NCBI GenBank assembly: GCA_029068025.1
Contig: JAIEDJ010000168.1
Location: 1-48,078, forward strand
Length of the DNA: 48,078 bases
DNA from: Oscillospiraceae bacterium
GTDB lineage: Bacteria; Bacillota; Clostridia; Oscillospirales; Ruminococcaceae
Direction: 5' to 3'
Position 1 is the stretch's first letter. Each line of letters opens with the position of its first letter. Below, in pieces: positions 26,542 through 34,174 of the stretch. Below the pieces are notes generated by a model. The model made no database searches. It saw nothing but the letters and a program-made list of their open reading frames with translations, and was not told the origin of the DNA. Both the position numbers and the translations under genes were made by a program.

Positions 26542-28596
26542 ATGGCGCAGATTCCTCAGATAAATAACCCCATAACCTCGAAGAACTATAATTACAGTCC
26601 GCGTCAGCAGGACGCCAACACCGAACCGTTTGATATTGTAAAGCTCACAGGCGTGGGCAGCGCGGGAGTCAATTCCGATTCCGCCGCCAAAAGCCGCCTT
26701 GAGATGGGCAACCGCGAGCTTATTCCGCTTCAGGTACAAATCGCCAAGGATCCGACGCTTGCCGTCGAGATGCTTAAGGATCTGCTCAACGTCGAGGTGC
26801 TCAATCAAGCGCTCATCACAGGTCACACCGAGCTTTACGGAAGTCTGGAAAATCTTGCCAAGGAGCTGTATGTAACTCCCGAGCAGCTGGTTCAGGAGAT
26901 CATCAACCAGGAGCAGCAGAACACGATGTTCTCGGGCCACGAATTCTACGATGTTCTGCGTGAGGTCGCTCAGACGACCACGGATCCCGGAACGAAGGAG
27001 CTGATCGGCGGACTTCTCAAGTCCATAAATTTCGCTCAGAACCGCCAGGAGATCCTCGGCGCGCTGCGCGCCAATCTGAAATTCCTGTCGGAATATTATT
27101 CGCCGAACGAAAAGCTGTCCGAAAAACTGTTCAACCTTTCTCAGGAGTGGGGAGCGGAGGATGCCGAGAATTATTTCGATTACCTCAAAGGGGAAACGCT
27201 CTCGATACTTGACGATGTAACGGGCAGCCTGCTCAACGATGACAAGACCCAGATGCTTATTCCGCTGATCAAGCACAATCTCTCTCGTTACAACAACAGC
27301 CCGTATATGTGCAAGGAGTATTTCAATCTCCTGCTGACACAGATCTCTTCGGGAACCGTCCGCGAGGCGCTTAAGAATTCCTTCAACCGTCTGTACGCGG
27401 CACTGTTCGAGAAAAAGCCCATGCAGGATCCTCAGAACAAGTGGACGATGGAGGACATAGGATCTATGTCCGATGATGACGTCTACAATGATTATACAAC
27501 AAACCGTGATCAAAATCAACCTTTTTTGGGCGAAACCGAGTTAAAAAACAACGGTTTTGAAGGCGTTGAAAACCAAAATCAGCAAAGCGACCAATTTTCG
27601 GACGAAAATTTTAGCGAAAATGACGATGATGTGGATCTTGAGACCATCAACAACGCCATAAACGCTTCCAAAAATCAGTCAGAAGAACAGCAGACCGAAA
27701 ATCTTACGGGCTGGCAGAAGGCGCTTAACGATATTATGAGCGGACGCGGTTATTCTCAGCAGCTTAAGGATTCGGGCTATAATATAGAGCACATTCTCGC
27801 GAACTATAACCGCGGCAAGCTGAGCGGAATGGACGCGCTGAGAATGTTGTCGGAAGGACTGTTTCTCGGAGATCAGGCATACGGCGATAACGTGAGTGAA
27901 ATGCTCGCGGGCTTCGGACGAGTAAACACCATGCAGGAGCTTATCGACAATCTGAACTCCATGCTTCGCGGAATGCCTGATATCCCTCTGCGCGAGCGGC
28001 TGTACGGCGTATTTGTGGATATTATCGAAAAGATGTCCGTCAAGAACGAGCTGCCGCAGCACGGCATACGTCCTCCGGTAAGCTCGACGCTGGACAACCT
28101 CACGGATTTCATTCAGGCGAATATAAACAATCCCGCCCTGAAATCACTTGACAGCTTCAACGCCTCAAATCTGCTGCAGAGCCTGCTGAACGCTCCGGGA
28201 GTGTTCACGCCGCTCGCGCACTACATTCTGCCGCTTGACGTTGACGGCACAAGGGCGTTCGGAGAGCTGTGGGTGGATAACGATGAGAACAACCCGAACA
28301 ACACCCCCGGCACCCAGAGAAATTATCATTTGTTCCTGACGTTTGACGTTGAGAGTATCGGACGCTTTGAGCTGGATATGTACGCACTCGGCGAAGAGGT
28401 GAATATTTCGTTTATGTATCCGCCGAGATTTGAAAAGGCGGTCGACCCCTTGAAGGAGCGTGTCAATAAGATCGTTCGTTCGAGCGGCTATCAGACGCGA
28501 GCGTTTGAGACCGCGCCGCTTAAAAAGCCGCATAATCTGGTTGAGGTATTCCCTAAGATCACCGAAAAGAGAACGACTTTAAGCAAGAGAGTATAG
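26542..28596 (+). CDS. FliK-like protein (YlqG type)
   Basis: 684 aa; MAQIPQINNP at 26542 is preferred over a TTG at 26527 because GGAGGG stands just before it. The N-terminal ~300 residues are helical. A Gln/Asn/Asp-rich low-complexity stretch follows (~320-390). The last ~130 residues (ILPLDVDGTRAFGELWVD, LFLTFDVESIGRFELDMY, VNKIVRSSGYQTR) resemble the C-terminal domain of flagellar hook-length protein FliK. In Bacillus subtilis a similar long protein, YlqG, is encoded next to YlqH, a free FlhB C-terminal domain; the same pairing occurs here. Role unknown. Confidence 0.68.
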   Translation: MAQIPQINNPITSKNYNYSPRQQDANTEPFDIVKLTGVGSAGVNSDSAAKSRLEMGNRELIPLQVQIAKDPTLAVEMLKDLLNVEVLNQALITGHTELYGSLENLAKELYVTPEQLVQEIINQEQQNTMFSGHEFYDVLREVAQTTTDPGTKELIGGLLKSINFAQNRQEILGALRANLKFLSEYYSPNEKLSEKLFNLSQEWGAEDAENYFDYLKGETLSILDDVTGSLLNDDKTQMLIPLIKHNLSRYNNSPYMCKEYFNLLLTQISSGTVREALKNSFNRLYAALFEKKPMQDPQNKWTMEDIGSMSDDDVYNDYTTNRDQNQPFLGETELKNNGFEGVENQNQQSDQFSDENFSENDDDVDLETINNAINASKNQSEEQQTENLTGWQKALNDIMSGRGYSQQLKDSGYNIEHILANYNRGKLSGMDALRMLSEGLFLGDQAYGDNVSEMLAGFGRVNTMQELIDNLNSMLRGMPDIPLRERLYGVFVDIIEKMSVKNELPQHGIRPPVSSTLDNLTDFIQANINNPALKSLDSFNASNLLQSLLNAPGVFTPLAHYILPLDVDGTRAFGELWVDNDENNPNNTPGTQRNYHLFLTFDVESIGRFELDMYALGEEVNISFMYPPRFEKAVDPLKERVNKIVRSSGYQTRAFETAPLKKPHNLVEVFPKITEKRTTLSKRV

Positions 28597-28619
28597 AATA
28601 AGATCAGCGTTTTAAACAC

Positions 28620-28876
28620 GAAGCAAAGGATCTTAAGCCAAGATCAACTTTAAATCGTTCAGTGAATTTCAAAAAGAGTCGAAAAAATTTTTTCGACCGG
28701 TTCTCAATTGACGGCTAAGCGGAGCGGAGAATGCAACGTGGCATAGATCAGCGTAGCGGATGGGCAGCATCTTTCAAATGAGATCCATCAATAGTGATAA
28801 AATCTACCGTTGCATTTGGAACGCAGCGTGCCGCCAATTGAGAATTTTGAAATTCTTTTAAATAAGGAGAATAAGA
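28620..28876 (+). repeat. GAAATTTCAAAA-type leader repeat (copy 4)
   Basis: Outer arms GAATTTCAAAA (28664-28674) and TTTTGAAATTC (28845-28855), inner arms TTCTCAATTG (28701-28710) and CAATTGAGAA (28835-28844), and a perfect 20-bp palindrome at 28678-28697 (GTCGAAAAAA and its complement). The conserved 5' part has CCAAGATCAACTTTAAAT. The 3' end runs directly into AAGGAG of the FlhB-like gene. Confidence 0.82.
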
Positions 28877-28877
28877 T

Positions 28878-29195
28878 ATGCCAAAGCAACAACATCCCAT
28901 GCCGCCTGCCAATAACAAGCGGCTTTACGGGCAGAACGCCGCCGTTGCCCTGAAATACAATCCGGATATGAATTACGCTCCCGTTGTGGTAGCGTCGGGA
29001 CTTGGCGAGCTTGCGCAGAGGATCGTGAACATAGCGGACGAGTCAGGCGTGCCGATCTACCGTGACGACAGTGTTGCGGCGCTGCTTGTTATGCTCAACG
29101 CGGGAGAAACGATCCCCAAGGAGCTGTATCAGATAGTAGCAGCGATATACGCCGAGGTGGTCTACACCTCGGACAGAATGCGCAAGGAAAGTTAA
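28878..29195 (+). CDS. free FlhB cytoplasmic C-terminal domain (YlqH type)
   Basis: 105 aa, no membrane segment. NAAVALKYNPDMNYAPVVVA, LAQRIVNIADESGVPIYRDD and GETIPKELYQIVAAIYAEVV match the part of FlhB that follows its NPTH self-cleavage site; here NPTH is replaced by LYGQN. In flagellar export FlhB and FliK together switch substrate specificity. A free copy beside a FliK-like gene suggests an interacting pair. AAGGAG precedes the ATG at 28878. A repeat element separates it from the FliK-like gene. Confidence 0.88.
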   Translation: MPKQQHPMPPANNKRLYGQNAAVALKYNPDMNYAPVVVASGLGELAQRIVNIADESGVPIYRDDSVAALLVMLNAGETIPKELYQIVAAIYAEVVYTSDRMRKES

Positions 29196-29233
29196 AAAAA
29201 CGCCGATCCCATTAAAAGGATCGGCGTTTTTTT
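29194..29233. terminator. intrinsic terminator
   Basis: AACGCCGATCC pairs perfectly with GGATCGGCGTT, followed by a long T run and preceded by a long A run. It serves the FlhB-like gene and probably the convergent lipoprotein gene. Confidence 0.9.
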
Positions 29234-29242
29234 GTCTGTGAT

Positions 29243-30070
29243 TTAAAAGCTGAATGAGATATCTCCATAATAGATCTCTTTATAATGGTATAACGCGTCC
29301 TCACAGTTTTCGGAAAGCTCTGCGATCCTCAGTCCATTGTCCGTTCTGACAAGCCTTACAGTGAACTTATCCTCAATATCCTTCTCCATCTCCCATTCGA
29401 TCTTGTCTCCGAAGTCGGTCATATTGACCAATACGGTATTTTCATCGGGATATTCAATGCTGTTCAGTATGAGCTTGCTCATGCCCATTCCCATTCCGTA
29501 AGCGCCATAGTTGCGGATATAAAGATCACCGTCTTTAATCTTAATGAGGTCGCCAATGACCGGATCAAGAAACTCTGTTTTCAGATCCTCGGTGACAAGG
29601 CTGTCTAGCTTTTCGTTAAGCTCCGATTCGGTGCGCGGAAGAACACTTGTTATCTTATAATATACATTTTTATATGAAGAACCATCGGAGCCGATCACTT
29701 CAATATTTATTTTCTGAGAAGGGTCGGTTAATTTTTCTACCGAATCCGATCTTACTCTCCAATACAGATTTCCGTAGTCCTTCAGCATTTTAAAGATCTG
29801 CTCGGTCTCGGTGAGCTTTTTAGGCTTTTCGGTATTGCCGGCAGGATCGGAATTGTCAGGTTCGCCGCTTGATGCGAAATTTTCCGCGCCGCCTGGCTGA
29901 AAGCCCTGAGGATCGGAAGTATCATTTTTGTTGGAGCTTTCCGAATCAATTGTTGATGTTGAAGATGAACTGTCGGAGCTGTTTTCATCGTTTTGAGCTG
30001 AATTGTCGCAGCCTGTCAGTAACAAACAAGCGGCAAGCAGTGCGGCTATTGATATTTTAAGATGTTTCAT
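29243..30070 (-). CDS. lipoprotein of unknown function
   Basis: 275 aa. Lipoprotein signal MKHLKISIAALLAACLLL with lipobox LLTGC (Cys 21), then a Ser/Asp/Asn-rich spacer to ~residue 90, as is common for exported Gram-positive lipoproteins. The folded part (~90-275) has EQIFKMLKDYGNLYWRV, NVYYKITSVLPRTESELNEK and VNMTDFGDKIEWEME. It faintly recalls the IseA/YoeB family (inhibitors of peptidoglycan endopeptidases), but I cannot confirm it. It has its own promoter. Confidence 0.75.
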   Translation of the reverse strand: MKHLKISIAALLAACLLLTGCDNSAQNDENSSDSSSSTSTIDSESSNKNDTSDPQGFQPGGAENFASSGEPDNSDPAGNTEKPKKLTETEQIFKMLKDYGNLYWRVRSDSVEKLTDPSQKINIEVIGSDGSSYKNVYYKITSVLPRTESELNEKLDSLVTEDLKTEFLDPVIGDLIKIKDGDLYIRNYGAYGMGMGMSKLILNSIEYPDENTVLVNMTDFGDKIEWEMEKDIEDKFTVRLVRTDNGLRIAELSENCEDALYHYKEIYYGDISFSF

Positions 30071-30126
30071 CAGTGTGTCCTTTCAAAAACTTTTGTGAAT
30101 TTTGGTCTGATGAATGTTACCTTAAT

Positions 30127-30155
30127 ATTATAGTATATAGGTAAACGATTGTCAA
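30127..30155 (-). promoter_or_regulatory. sigma-A promoter of the lipoprotein gene
   Basis: On the minus strand TTGACA (30150-30155), 17 bp, TATAAT (30127-30132). Both boxes match consensus. Confidence 0.85.
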
Positions 30156-30219
30156 TGTGAGAATTAAACAAAACACGGTTTAATAATTATCCCTAATATT
30201 GAAAAAACGCCAAATATTG

Positions 30220-30906
30220 TTACTCCGCGCTCTGCCGCCGCGCCATTCTCCTCCAGTTGACAAACCCGTACAGATCGTTGACGAAGAACGCCGCAAAGCA
30301 TACTGTCACGGAGAGATAGCTTACATCACTGAAAGCTGCCAAAGTCCACAGCACTATCAGTACGAGATCGTTCGTAGCATAGGCGGCGGCGAACCACGGA
30401 CTTCTGCGGCACGTGAGATAAGCCGCAAAAAAGCTGGTAGTCACGGAAATGGTGCTTGGGATAAGGTTCGCCGTATTGAACGCCTTTAAAATAAAGTAGA
30501 AAATCACAGTAACAACGGCGGTGAGCAGCAGGGCAAAAACAAGCTCACGGCGGCTTATCCGGTTTACGCGAACCTCGCTTTTGCCGCTGCCGTATGGATT
30601 TCGCAGCCACGAGATCAGCGACATTATCGCCATGGGCATTGTCATTCCGAGATAGGTTATCATCTCGCCGTAGTAGGAAAACGTCAGCGAGATGATCCCG
30701 TACAACACGCTGAACACGATCATCAGCGCCTGTCCTATCGGATTACCCTTAGCGCAGAAGATCAGCGAGGTAACGCCGACAAGCGACGCGGCAAGCGTGA
30801 GGAGATTCACGCGGTCGAAGATCAGAAACGCCGAAACGATAAGCGCAGCGGAAACGCTCCACAGCAGCTTTTCGGTTCTTGTGAAGTAACAAATTCGGTT
30901 CTTCAT
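30220..30906 (-). CDS. pnuC: PnuC-type nicotinamide riboside/NMN transporter
   Basis: 228 aa with about seven or eight hydrophobic helices. SWLRNPYG and the following short VRVNRISRREL loop are typical of PnuC, as is FFVNDLYGFVNWRRM at the C-terminus. PnuC brings in nicotinamide riboside (or another vitamin in some clades) by facilitated diffusion for NAD salvage. AAGGGAGC precedes the ATG. Its leader is long and structured (see separate entries), so expression is probably regulated. Confidence 0.9.
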   Translation of the reverse strand: MKNRICYFTRTEKLLWSVSAALIVSAFLIFDRVNLLTLAASLVGVTSLIFCAKGNPIGQALMIVFSVLYGIISLTFSYYGEMITYLGMTMPMAIMSLISWLRNPYGSGKSEVRVNRISRRELVFALLLTAVVTVIFYFILKAFNTANLIPSTISVTTSFFAAYLTCRRSPWFAAAYATNDLVLIVLWTLAAFSDVSYLSVTVCFAAFFVNDLYGFVNWRRMARRQSAE

Positions 30907-30915
30907 TCTAAAACA

Positions 30916-30997
30916 GCTCCCTTAACTAAAAAGGCACCCGCCGCGCCTCTTCAAAGACCTAACGAAGAGCGGCAAATGCCCGTCTGCCCGGTGGCAG
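30916..30997 (-). promoter_or_regulatory. candidate attenuator/riboswitch region in the pnuC leader
   Basis: On the minus strand a first hairpin CTGCC-ACCG-GGCAG (30984-30997) is followed by a long hairpin (30933-30980: GGCA/TGCC, GCCGC/GCGGC, CTCTTC/GAAGAG). Five T follow (30928-30932) and the ribosome site AAGGGAG comes next. This is the layout of a terminator-controlled leader. It does not match any riboswitch consensus I can recall with confidence. Confidence 0.5.
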
Positions 30998-31004
30998 TAT
31001 TCTG

Positions 31005-31185
31005 TTAAGGCAATATCGCACAAAGATTGTCGTCTGATTACATCAGTAAATTTTTTCGTCAGATTGCCAAAAACGACGAAGTAATACTGACGTATTTCGA
31101 GGAGTTTTTGGTAAAAATGACGGAAAATTTACAAGTAAGCAGACGGCAAAGCGCGAAGCGCGGTCTTTGTGCGGTTTTGCCTTAA
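31005..31185. mobile_element. MITE-like element 4, within the pnuC leader
   Basis: 181 bp with 22-bp inverted ends matching at 20 positions (31005-31026 and 31164-31185; outer bases TTAAGGCA). The interior carries AATACTGACGTATTTCGAGG and AAAAATGACG, weakly like the core of elements 2 and 3. Its outer end coincides with the expected pnuC transcription start. Confidence 0.72.
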
Positions 31186-31189
31186 GTAT

Positions 31190-31218
31190 ATTATAACAAA
31201 AAACGTTTCAAAAGTCAA
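31190..31218 (-). promoter_or_regulatory. sigma-A promoter of pnuC
   Basis: On the minus strand TTGACT (31213-31218), 17 bp, TATAAT (31190-31195). Start is expected near 31183, giving a leader of about 277 nt. Confidence 0.8.
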
Positions 31219-31237
31219 TACCATCCCGCCAATCTAT

Positions 31238-31585
31238 TTAAACAGTCACATAAGGACGCAGCTTTCCGAGAGTGGCTTGTCCTATCCCGCGGACGTTCAG
31301 CAACTCGTCCGCTGAGTTAAAATATCCGTGCTTCTCGCGATAGTCGATGATAGCTTGCGCTGTTACCAAGCCGACACCGTTGAGCTTCTGAAGCTCCCTT
31401 ACGGAGGCTGTGTTTATATTTATGATCGGCTGAACCGCTGCAGGGGTTTGCTCGTATATTTCCGCCGACCTTATCCGAATGGCGACCTCGTCACCAGTGA
31501 GTACAAAAACCGCCATGATCACCGCCGCTGCCGCTATAATCCCGGAGACGGTGGCTTTGATGTAATACTTTAGTCTGACCGACAT
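31238..31585 (-). CDS. comEA: ComEA-like helix-hairpin-helix DNA-binding protein
   Basis: 115 aa. One N-terminal membrane anchor (~10-30), a short spacer, then ININTASVRELQKLNGVGLV and YFNSADELLNVRGIGQATL, the paired helix-hairpin-helix motifs of ComEA. ComEA binds incoming DNA at the membrane in natural transformation. It is shorter than the Bacillus protein, as the extracytoplasmic spacer is brief. AAGGTGG precedes the ATG. comEC is not in the window. Confidence 0.88.
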   Translation of the reverse strand: MSVRLKYYIKATVSGIIAAAAVIMAVFVLTGDEVAIRIRSAEIYEQTPAAVQPIININTASVRELQKLNGVGLVTAQAIIDYREKHGYFNSADELLNVRGIGQATLGKLRPYVTV

Positions 31586-31628
31586 TTTTCCACCTTGCCT
31601 TGTTAAAAAACAATGCTCTTATAACGGA

Positions 31629-31657
31629 ATTTTAACATATTAATGGGAAAATGTCAA
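31629..31657 (-). promoter_or_regulatory. sigma-A promoter of comEA
   Basis: On the minus strand TTGACA (31652-31657), 17 bp, TAAAAT (31629-31634). Confidence 0.8.
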
Positions 31658-31687
31658 GTATACTTTCGGTTTATTAATCAAAAACAC

Positions 31688-31800
31688 TTGACAAATCAAG
31701 AGCAAAATTGCTATAATGTAATTACAGAAATGTGTTGCATCATACTGCTACACCAAAAGATTTTTCCCCGGAGGGTTCAGCTCCTGGGGCGATCTTTTAT
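31688..31800 (+). ncRNA. candidate small RNA unit A
   Basis: Promoter TTGACA (31688-31693), 18 bp, TATAAT (31712-31717). The transcript from about 31724 has a first hairpin (GTGTTGC/GCTACAC) and a strong second one, CCCCGGAG (31766-31773) with CTCCTGGGG (31781-31789), extended by AAAAGAT/ATCTTTT (31755-31798). The TTTT end could stop transcription. No ORF with a ribosome site lies inside. It may instead be an upstream leader of queT. Confidence 0.5.
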
Positions 31801-31848
31801 AGATCCTTTAGATTAAGTGCTTGGCTCACCTAATTACTTCCTACCGTC

Positions 31849-32010
31849 GAGCCATTTGCATTAATCATCGGGCTATCGCCCGAGAATCCGGCGTTTTTGG
31901 CTTTGCCCTGTCCTAATGGCAGGGCAATTTCGTGCTTCGCACGAAACCGCCAAAAGCCGCGTGTTGATCAACGCCGGATTTTTTCATGGTCAAAGGTGTT
32001 ACTTTCCGAA
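31849..32010. repeat. repeat family F, copy 1
   Basis: About 160 bp shared with 34022-34174: GAGCCAT.TGCATT, GGGCTAT.CGCCCGAG, TCCGGCGTTTT, CCCTAATGGCAG, CGCACGAAACCGCCAAAAGC and GTGTTGATC. It holds small hairpins (CTCGGGCTAT-CGCCCGAG). Both copies lie just downstream of a promoter-hairpin unit. Confidence 0.75.
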
Positions 32011-32027
32011 AAATTTTCCAAAACCCC

Positions 32028-32056
32028 TTGATTTTTTTAATAAGTTGTGATACAAT
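32028..32056 (+). promoter_or_regulatory. sigma-A promoter of queT
   Basis: TTGATT (32028-32033), 17 bp, TACAAT (32051-32056). Start near 32063 gives an 80-nt leader. Confidence 0.72.
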
Positions 32057-32062
32057 GTAAAA

Positions 32063-32136
32063 GTCGTTTGAACAATTAAACGGCAAAAATTTAATACGGT
32101 GTTTTCTTTGCCTAACCACCGTTAAAAAACAAGGAG
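32063..32136 (+). promoter_or_regulatory. candidate preQ1 riboswitch upstream of queT
   Basis: Stem ACGGTG (32096-32101) with CACCGT (32117-32122), loop TTTTCTTTGCCTAAC, then TAAAAAA and CAAGGAG. CTTTG in the loop can pair with CAAGG at 32130-32134, an H-type pseudoknot that would hide the ribosome site (AAGGAG 32131-32136). Stem, C-bearing loop, A-rich tail and a 3' CAAGG are the layout of preQ1 class I aptamers that act on translation. A hairpin at 32063-32084 precedes it; class III, known upstream of queT in related bacteria, is not excluded. Confidence 0.68.
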
Positions 32137-32143
32137 ATTTTTT

Positions 32144-32668
32144 ATGCGAAAAAATGAAATTTTCAATGTGGTTAACCTCACGCGATTGGCTCTGGTTGCG
32201 GCGATGTATGTTGCTTTGACACTGGCAATACAGCCGCTCGGATACGGAGCGATACAGTTCCGTGTTTCCGAGGTATTGGTGCTGCTTTGCTTCTACCGCA
32301 AGGATTATACGATCGCGCTGATACTCGGCTGCTTGATCGCGAATCTGTTCAGCCCGTTCGGTCTTTACGATATCATCTTCGGTACGCTAGCGACGACCGT
32401 TGCGGTTATTCCGATGTATTACATGAAGAATATATTTCTGGCAGCGCTGCTGCCCGTTGTCAGCAACGGGGTGATCGTCGGGATCGAGCTGTATCTTTGC
32501 GGTGAGCCGCTCTGGTTCAGCATGGCGTCGGTAGCCCTCTCCGAACTTATCATTATAGGAATAATCGGCACAATAATCTTTAAGTTCGTTTTTGAGAAAA
32601 ACCGCGTTCTTATGAATATTATTGGCTCAACCAGAAACACGGCTTCAAACAAAACAGCGCAGGTATGA
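32144..32668 (+). CDS. queT: QueT-type queuosine precursor ECF transporter S component
   Basis: 174 aa with about five or six membrane helices. MYVALTLAIQPLGYGAIQFR followed by SEVLVLLCFYRKDYTIALIL and LIANLFSPFGLYDIIFG is characteristic of QueT (COG4708). It is the substrate-binding membrane subunit that takes up preQ1 or queuine with a shared ECF energising module. AAGGAG stands 7 nt before the ATG, inside the candidate riboswitch, which fits the function. Confidence 0.93.
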   Translation: MRKNEIFNVVNLTRLALVAAMYVALTLAIQPLGYGAIQFRVSEVLVLLCFYRKDYTIALILGCLIANLFSPFGLYDIIFGTLATTVAVIPMYYMKNIFLAALLPVVSNGVIVGIELYLCGEPLWFSMASVALSELIIIGIIGTIIFKFVFEKNRVLMNIIGSTRNTASNKTAQV

Positions 32669-32669
32669 T

Positions 32670-33041
32670 ATGAACTACATTGAATTCGGAAATAAGTGCT
32701 TTAACGTTCCCGCGTCGGAACAGTCGATCGATATTGTGATCGGCTCAAAAACGGAAGCGAACAGCTTGGAGGATTTTATCGAAAAAGCGGTAAACTACTT
32801 ATGCACCGAGATCTATATGGAACGTTCCGAAATTGTTTTCCCCAAAATAATAAACCGCTCCGCCGACAAGGGAAGTGAGCTTATCGCGGAGTTCCTGAGC
32901 GGAATGGATCAAAGCGTCGAACTGCACCTTGAGGAAATAACGAGCATAGTCTATGTTACCGAACCACGGTGGAACAACTACGATCTCGCGTTTGAAACAA
33001 ATAACAGCTATGTATTTTTCACGTGGTCAACAACAGCATAA
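32670..33041 (+). CDS. hypothetical protein
   Basis: 123 aa. The ATG at 32670 immediately follows the queT stop, so translation is probably coupled; the ribosome site is weak. The protein is acidic and soluble, starting MNYIEFGNKCFNVPASEQS and ending NNSYVFFTWSTTA. I recognise no family. Its place after queT under the same leader could mean a link to queuosine metabolism, or none. Confidence 0.65.
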   Translation: MNYIEFGNKCFNVPASEQSIDIVIGSKTEANSLEDFIEKAVNYLCTEIYMERSEIVFPKIINRSADKGSELIAEFLSGMDQSVELHLEEITSIVYVTEPRWNNYDLAFETNNSYVFFTWSTTA

Positions 33042-33047
33042 GCAAAC

Positions 33048-33084
33048 ATCAAGAGCCGAAGCGAATGCTCCGGCTCTTGATTTT
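33048..33084. terminator. intrinsic terminator
   Basis: ATCAAGAGCCG (33048-33058) pairs perfectly with CGGCTCTTGAT (33071-33081), followed by TTTT. It ends the queT unit and overlaps the end of the convergent membrane protein gene. Confidence 0.85.
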
Positions 33085-33790
33085 AACTATGCTGATTTTT
33101 CCGACCTCTGAGAAAACTGCCAACAGGCTTTCCAAAAAGCTTCATAAACAGCTTGACAACGATCCCGACACACAAAGCGGCTATGATCGTTCCCTCGCGC
33201 GTTCCGCGGATATCTCCGAAGAATATCAGCGAAAGCGCAACGGCGATCACAACGCAGGTGATATCGAACACGATCTTCAATATCCCGAAATCCTTATGTA
33301 TCGTATCGGAGATTGCTTTTACAAATGCTTCTCCCGAGTTCATTATAACGTTCGCGATAACCGAGAGCGTTATTCCGAAGCCGAGAACCACAGTCCCAGA
33401 AACCGTAAGCGCCAACCGCAGCTGATAAAGCTCCCAATTGATGCCCGATACCATAAACATGGCGATATCGGTAAACCAACCGAACACGAACGACAGCGGT
33501 ATCTGCAAAAGCTGTATCCACTGAAATTTCCTCCGCAGAATGAGGATCTGTCCGAGGATAAGCGCACAGTTCCAGATAATGAGCCATGTTCCGAGCGACA
33601 GCTCTGTGAATTTCATACTCAGGATATTCGCGGTCGATGAGATCGGGGAAACCCCGAGATCTCCCTTTTTGGTGAGCGCCACTCCCAGCGCCGAAAAAAA
33701 CAAGCTTATCACCGCCAGCGTATAGCGCATGACAAGCTCTTTTGCGGGCATTCTTCTCTTTTGCCCGTCCTCAATAATTTGTTCTGACAC
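33083..33790 (-). CDS. YczE/YyaS/YitT-family membrane protein
   Basis: 235 aa with five or six membrane helices. The N-terminal ALGVALTKKGDLGVSPISS and later VIMNSGEAFVKAIS are typical of the COG2364 family. The start is a GTG at 33790, preceded by AAGGAGG. Members are thought to act in transport or in control of antibiotic synthesis, but the substrate is unknown. It has its own consensus promoter. Confidence 0.82.
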   Translation of the reverse strand: MSEQIIEDGQKRRMPAKELVMRYTLAVISLFFSALGVALTKKGDLGVSPISSTANILSMKFTELSLGTWLIIWNCALILGQILILRRKFQWIQLLQIPLSFVFGWFTDIAMFMVSGINWELYQLRLALTVSGTVVLGFGITLSVIANVIMNSGEAFVKAISDTIHKDFGILKIVFDITCVVIAVALSLIFFGDIRGTREGTIIAALCVGIVVKLFMKLFGKPVGSFLRGRKNQHS

Positions 33791-33818
33791 AAAAATTACC
33801 TCCTTATACTATTACTTC

Positions 33819-33847
33819 ATTATATCACTATGCCCGAAAAATGTCAA
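33819..33847 (-). promoter_or_regulatory. sigma-A promoter of the YczE-type gene
   Basis: On the minus strand TTGACA (33842-33847), 17 bp, TATAAT (33819-33824). It is back to back with the plus-strand promoter at 33872. Confidence 0.85.
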
Positions 33848-33871
33848 GACAGCACATTCTTGCGAAATGAC

Positions 33872-33995
33872 TTGACAAAAACAAATTATCGTTCTATAAT
33901 ATAATCGTAAACAACCGAGAATTGTTTTACGCAGTGCTTGTGCACAAAAGTTTGCCCCCCCGCGAGCCGTAATCTCGCGAGGGGTCGGTTTTTTT
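33872..33995 (+). ncRNA. candidate small RNA unit B
   Basis: Perfect promoter TTGACA (33872-33877), 17 bp, TATAAT (33895-33900). The transcript from about 33907 has AACAA/TTGTT and GTGC-TTGT-GCAC hairpins. It ends at a terminator: CGCGAG/CTCGCG extended by CCCC/GGGG (33956-33984), then TCGGTTTTTTT. Length about 89 nt. No ORF with a ribosome site is inside and no plus-strand gene follows, so an independent small RNA is the simplest reading. Confidence 0.62.
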
Positions 33996-34021
33996 CCCAT
34001 GCTTTCGCCGGTTATTTTCTC

Positions 34022-34174
34022 TTACTGTCAAGCCATCTGCATTGATCCTCGGGCTATTCGCCCGAGGATCCGGCGTTTTGGGCTTTGTTTTGCCCTAATG
34101 GCAGTGCAATTTCGTACTCCGCACGAAACCGCCAAAAGCCGCGTGTTGATCTTCACCAAATCAAAGTGATGTTA
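34022..34174. repeat. repeat family F, copy 2
   Basis: Homologous to 31849-32010, with the stronger hairpin CCTCGGGCTATTCGCCCGAGG. No gene was found in it. It ends about 90 bp past the stop of the minus-strand DUF4259-like gene. Confidence 0.75.

Noticed and set aside
26521..27519. 332-codon minus-strand open frame
   Set aside because: It lies antisense to the FliK-like gene, has no ribosome site and a composition typical of a mirror frame in G+C-rich third positions.
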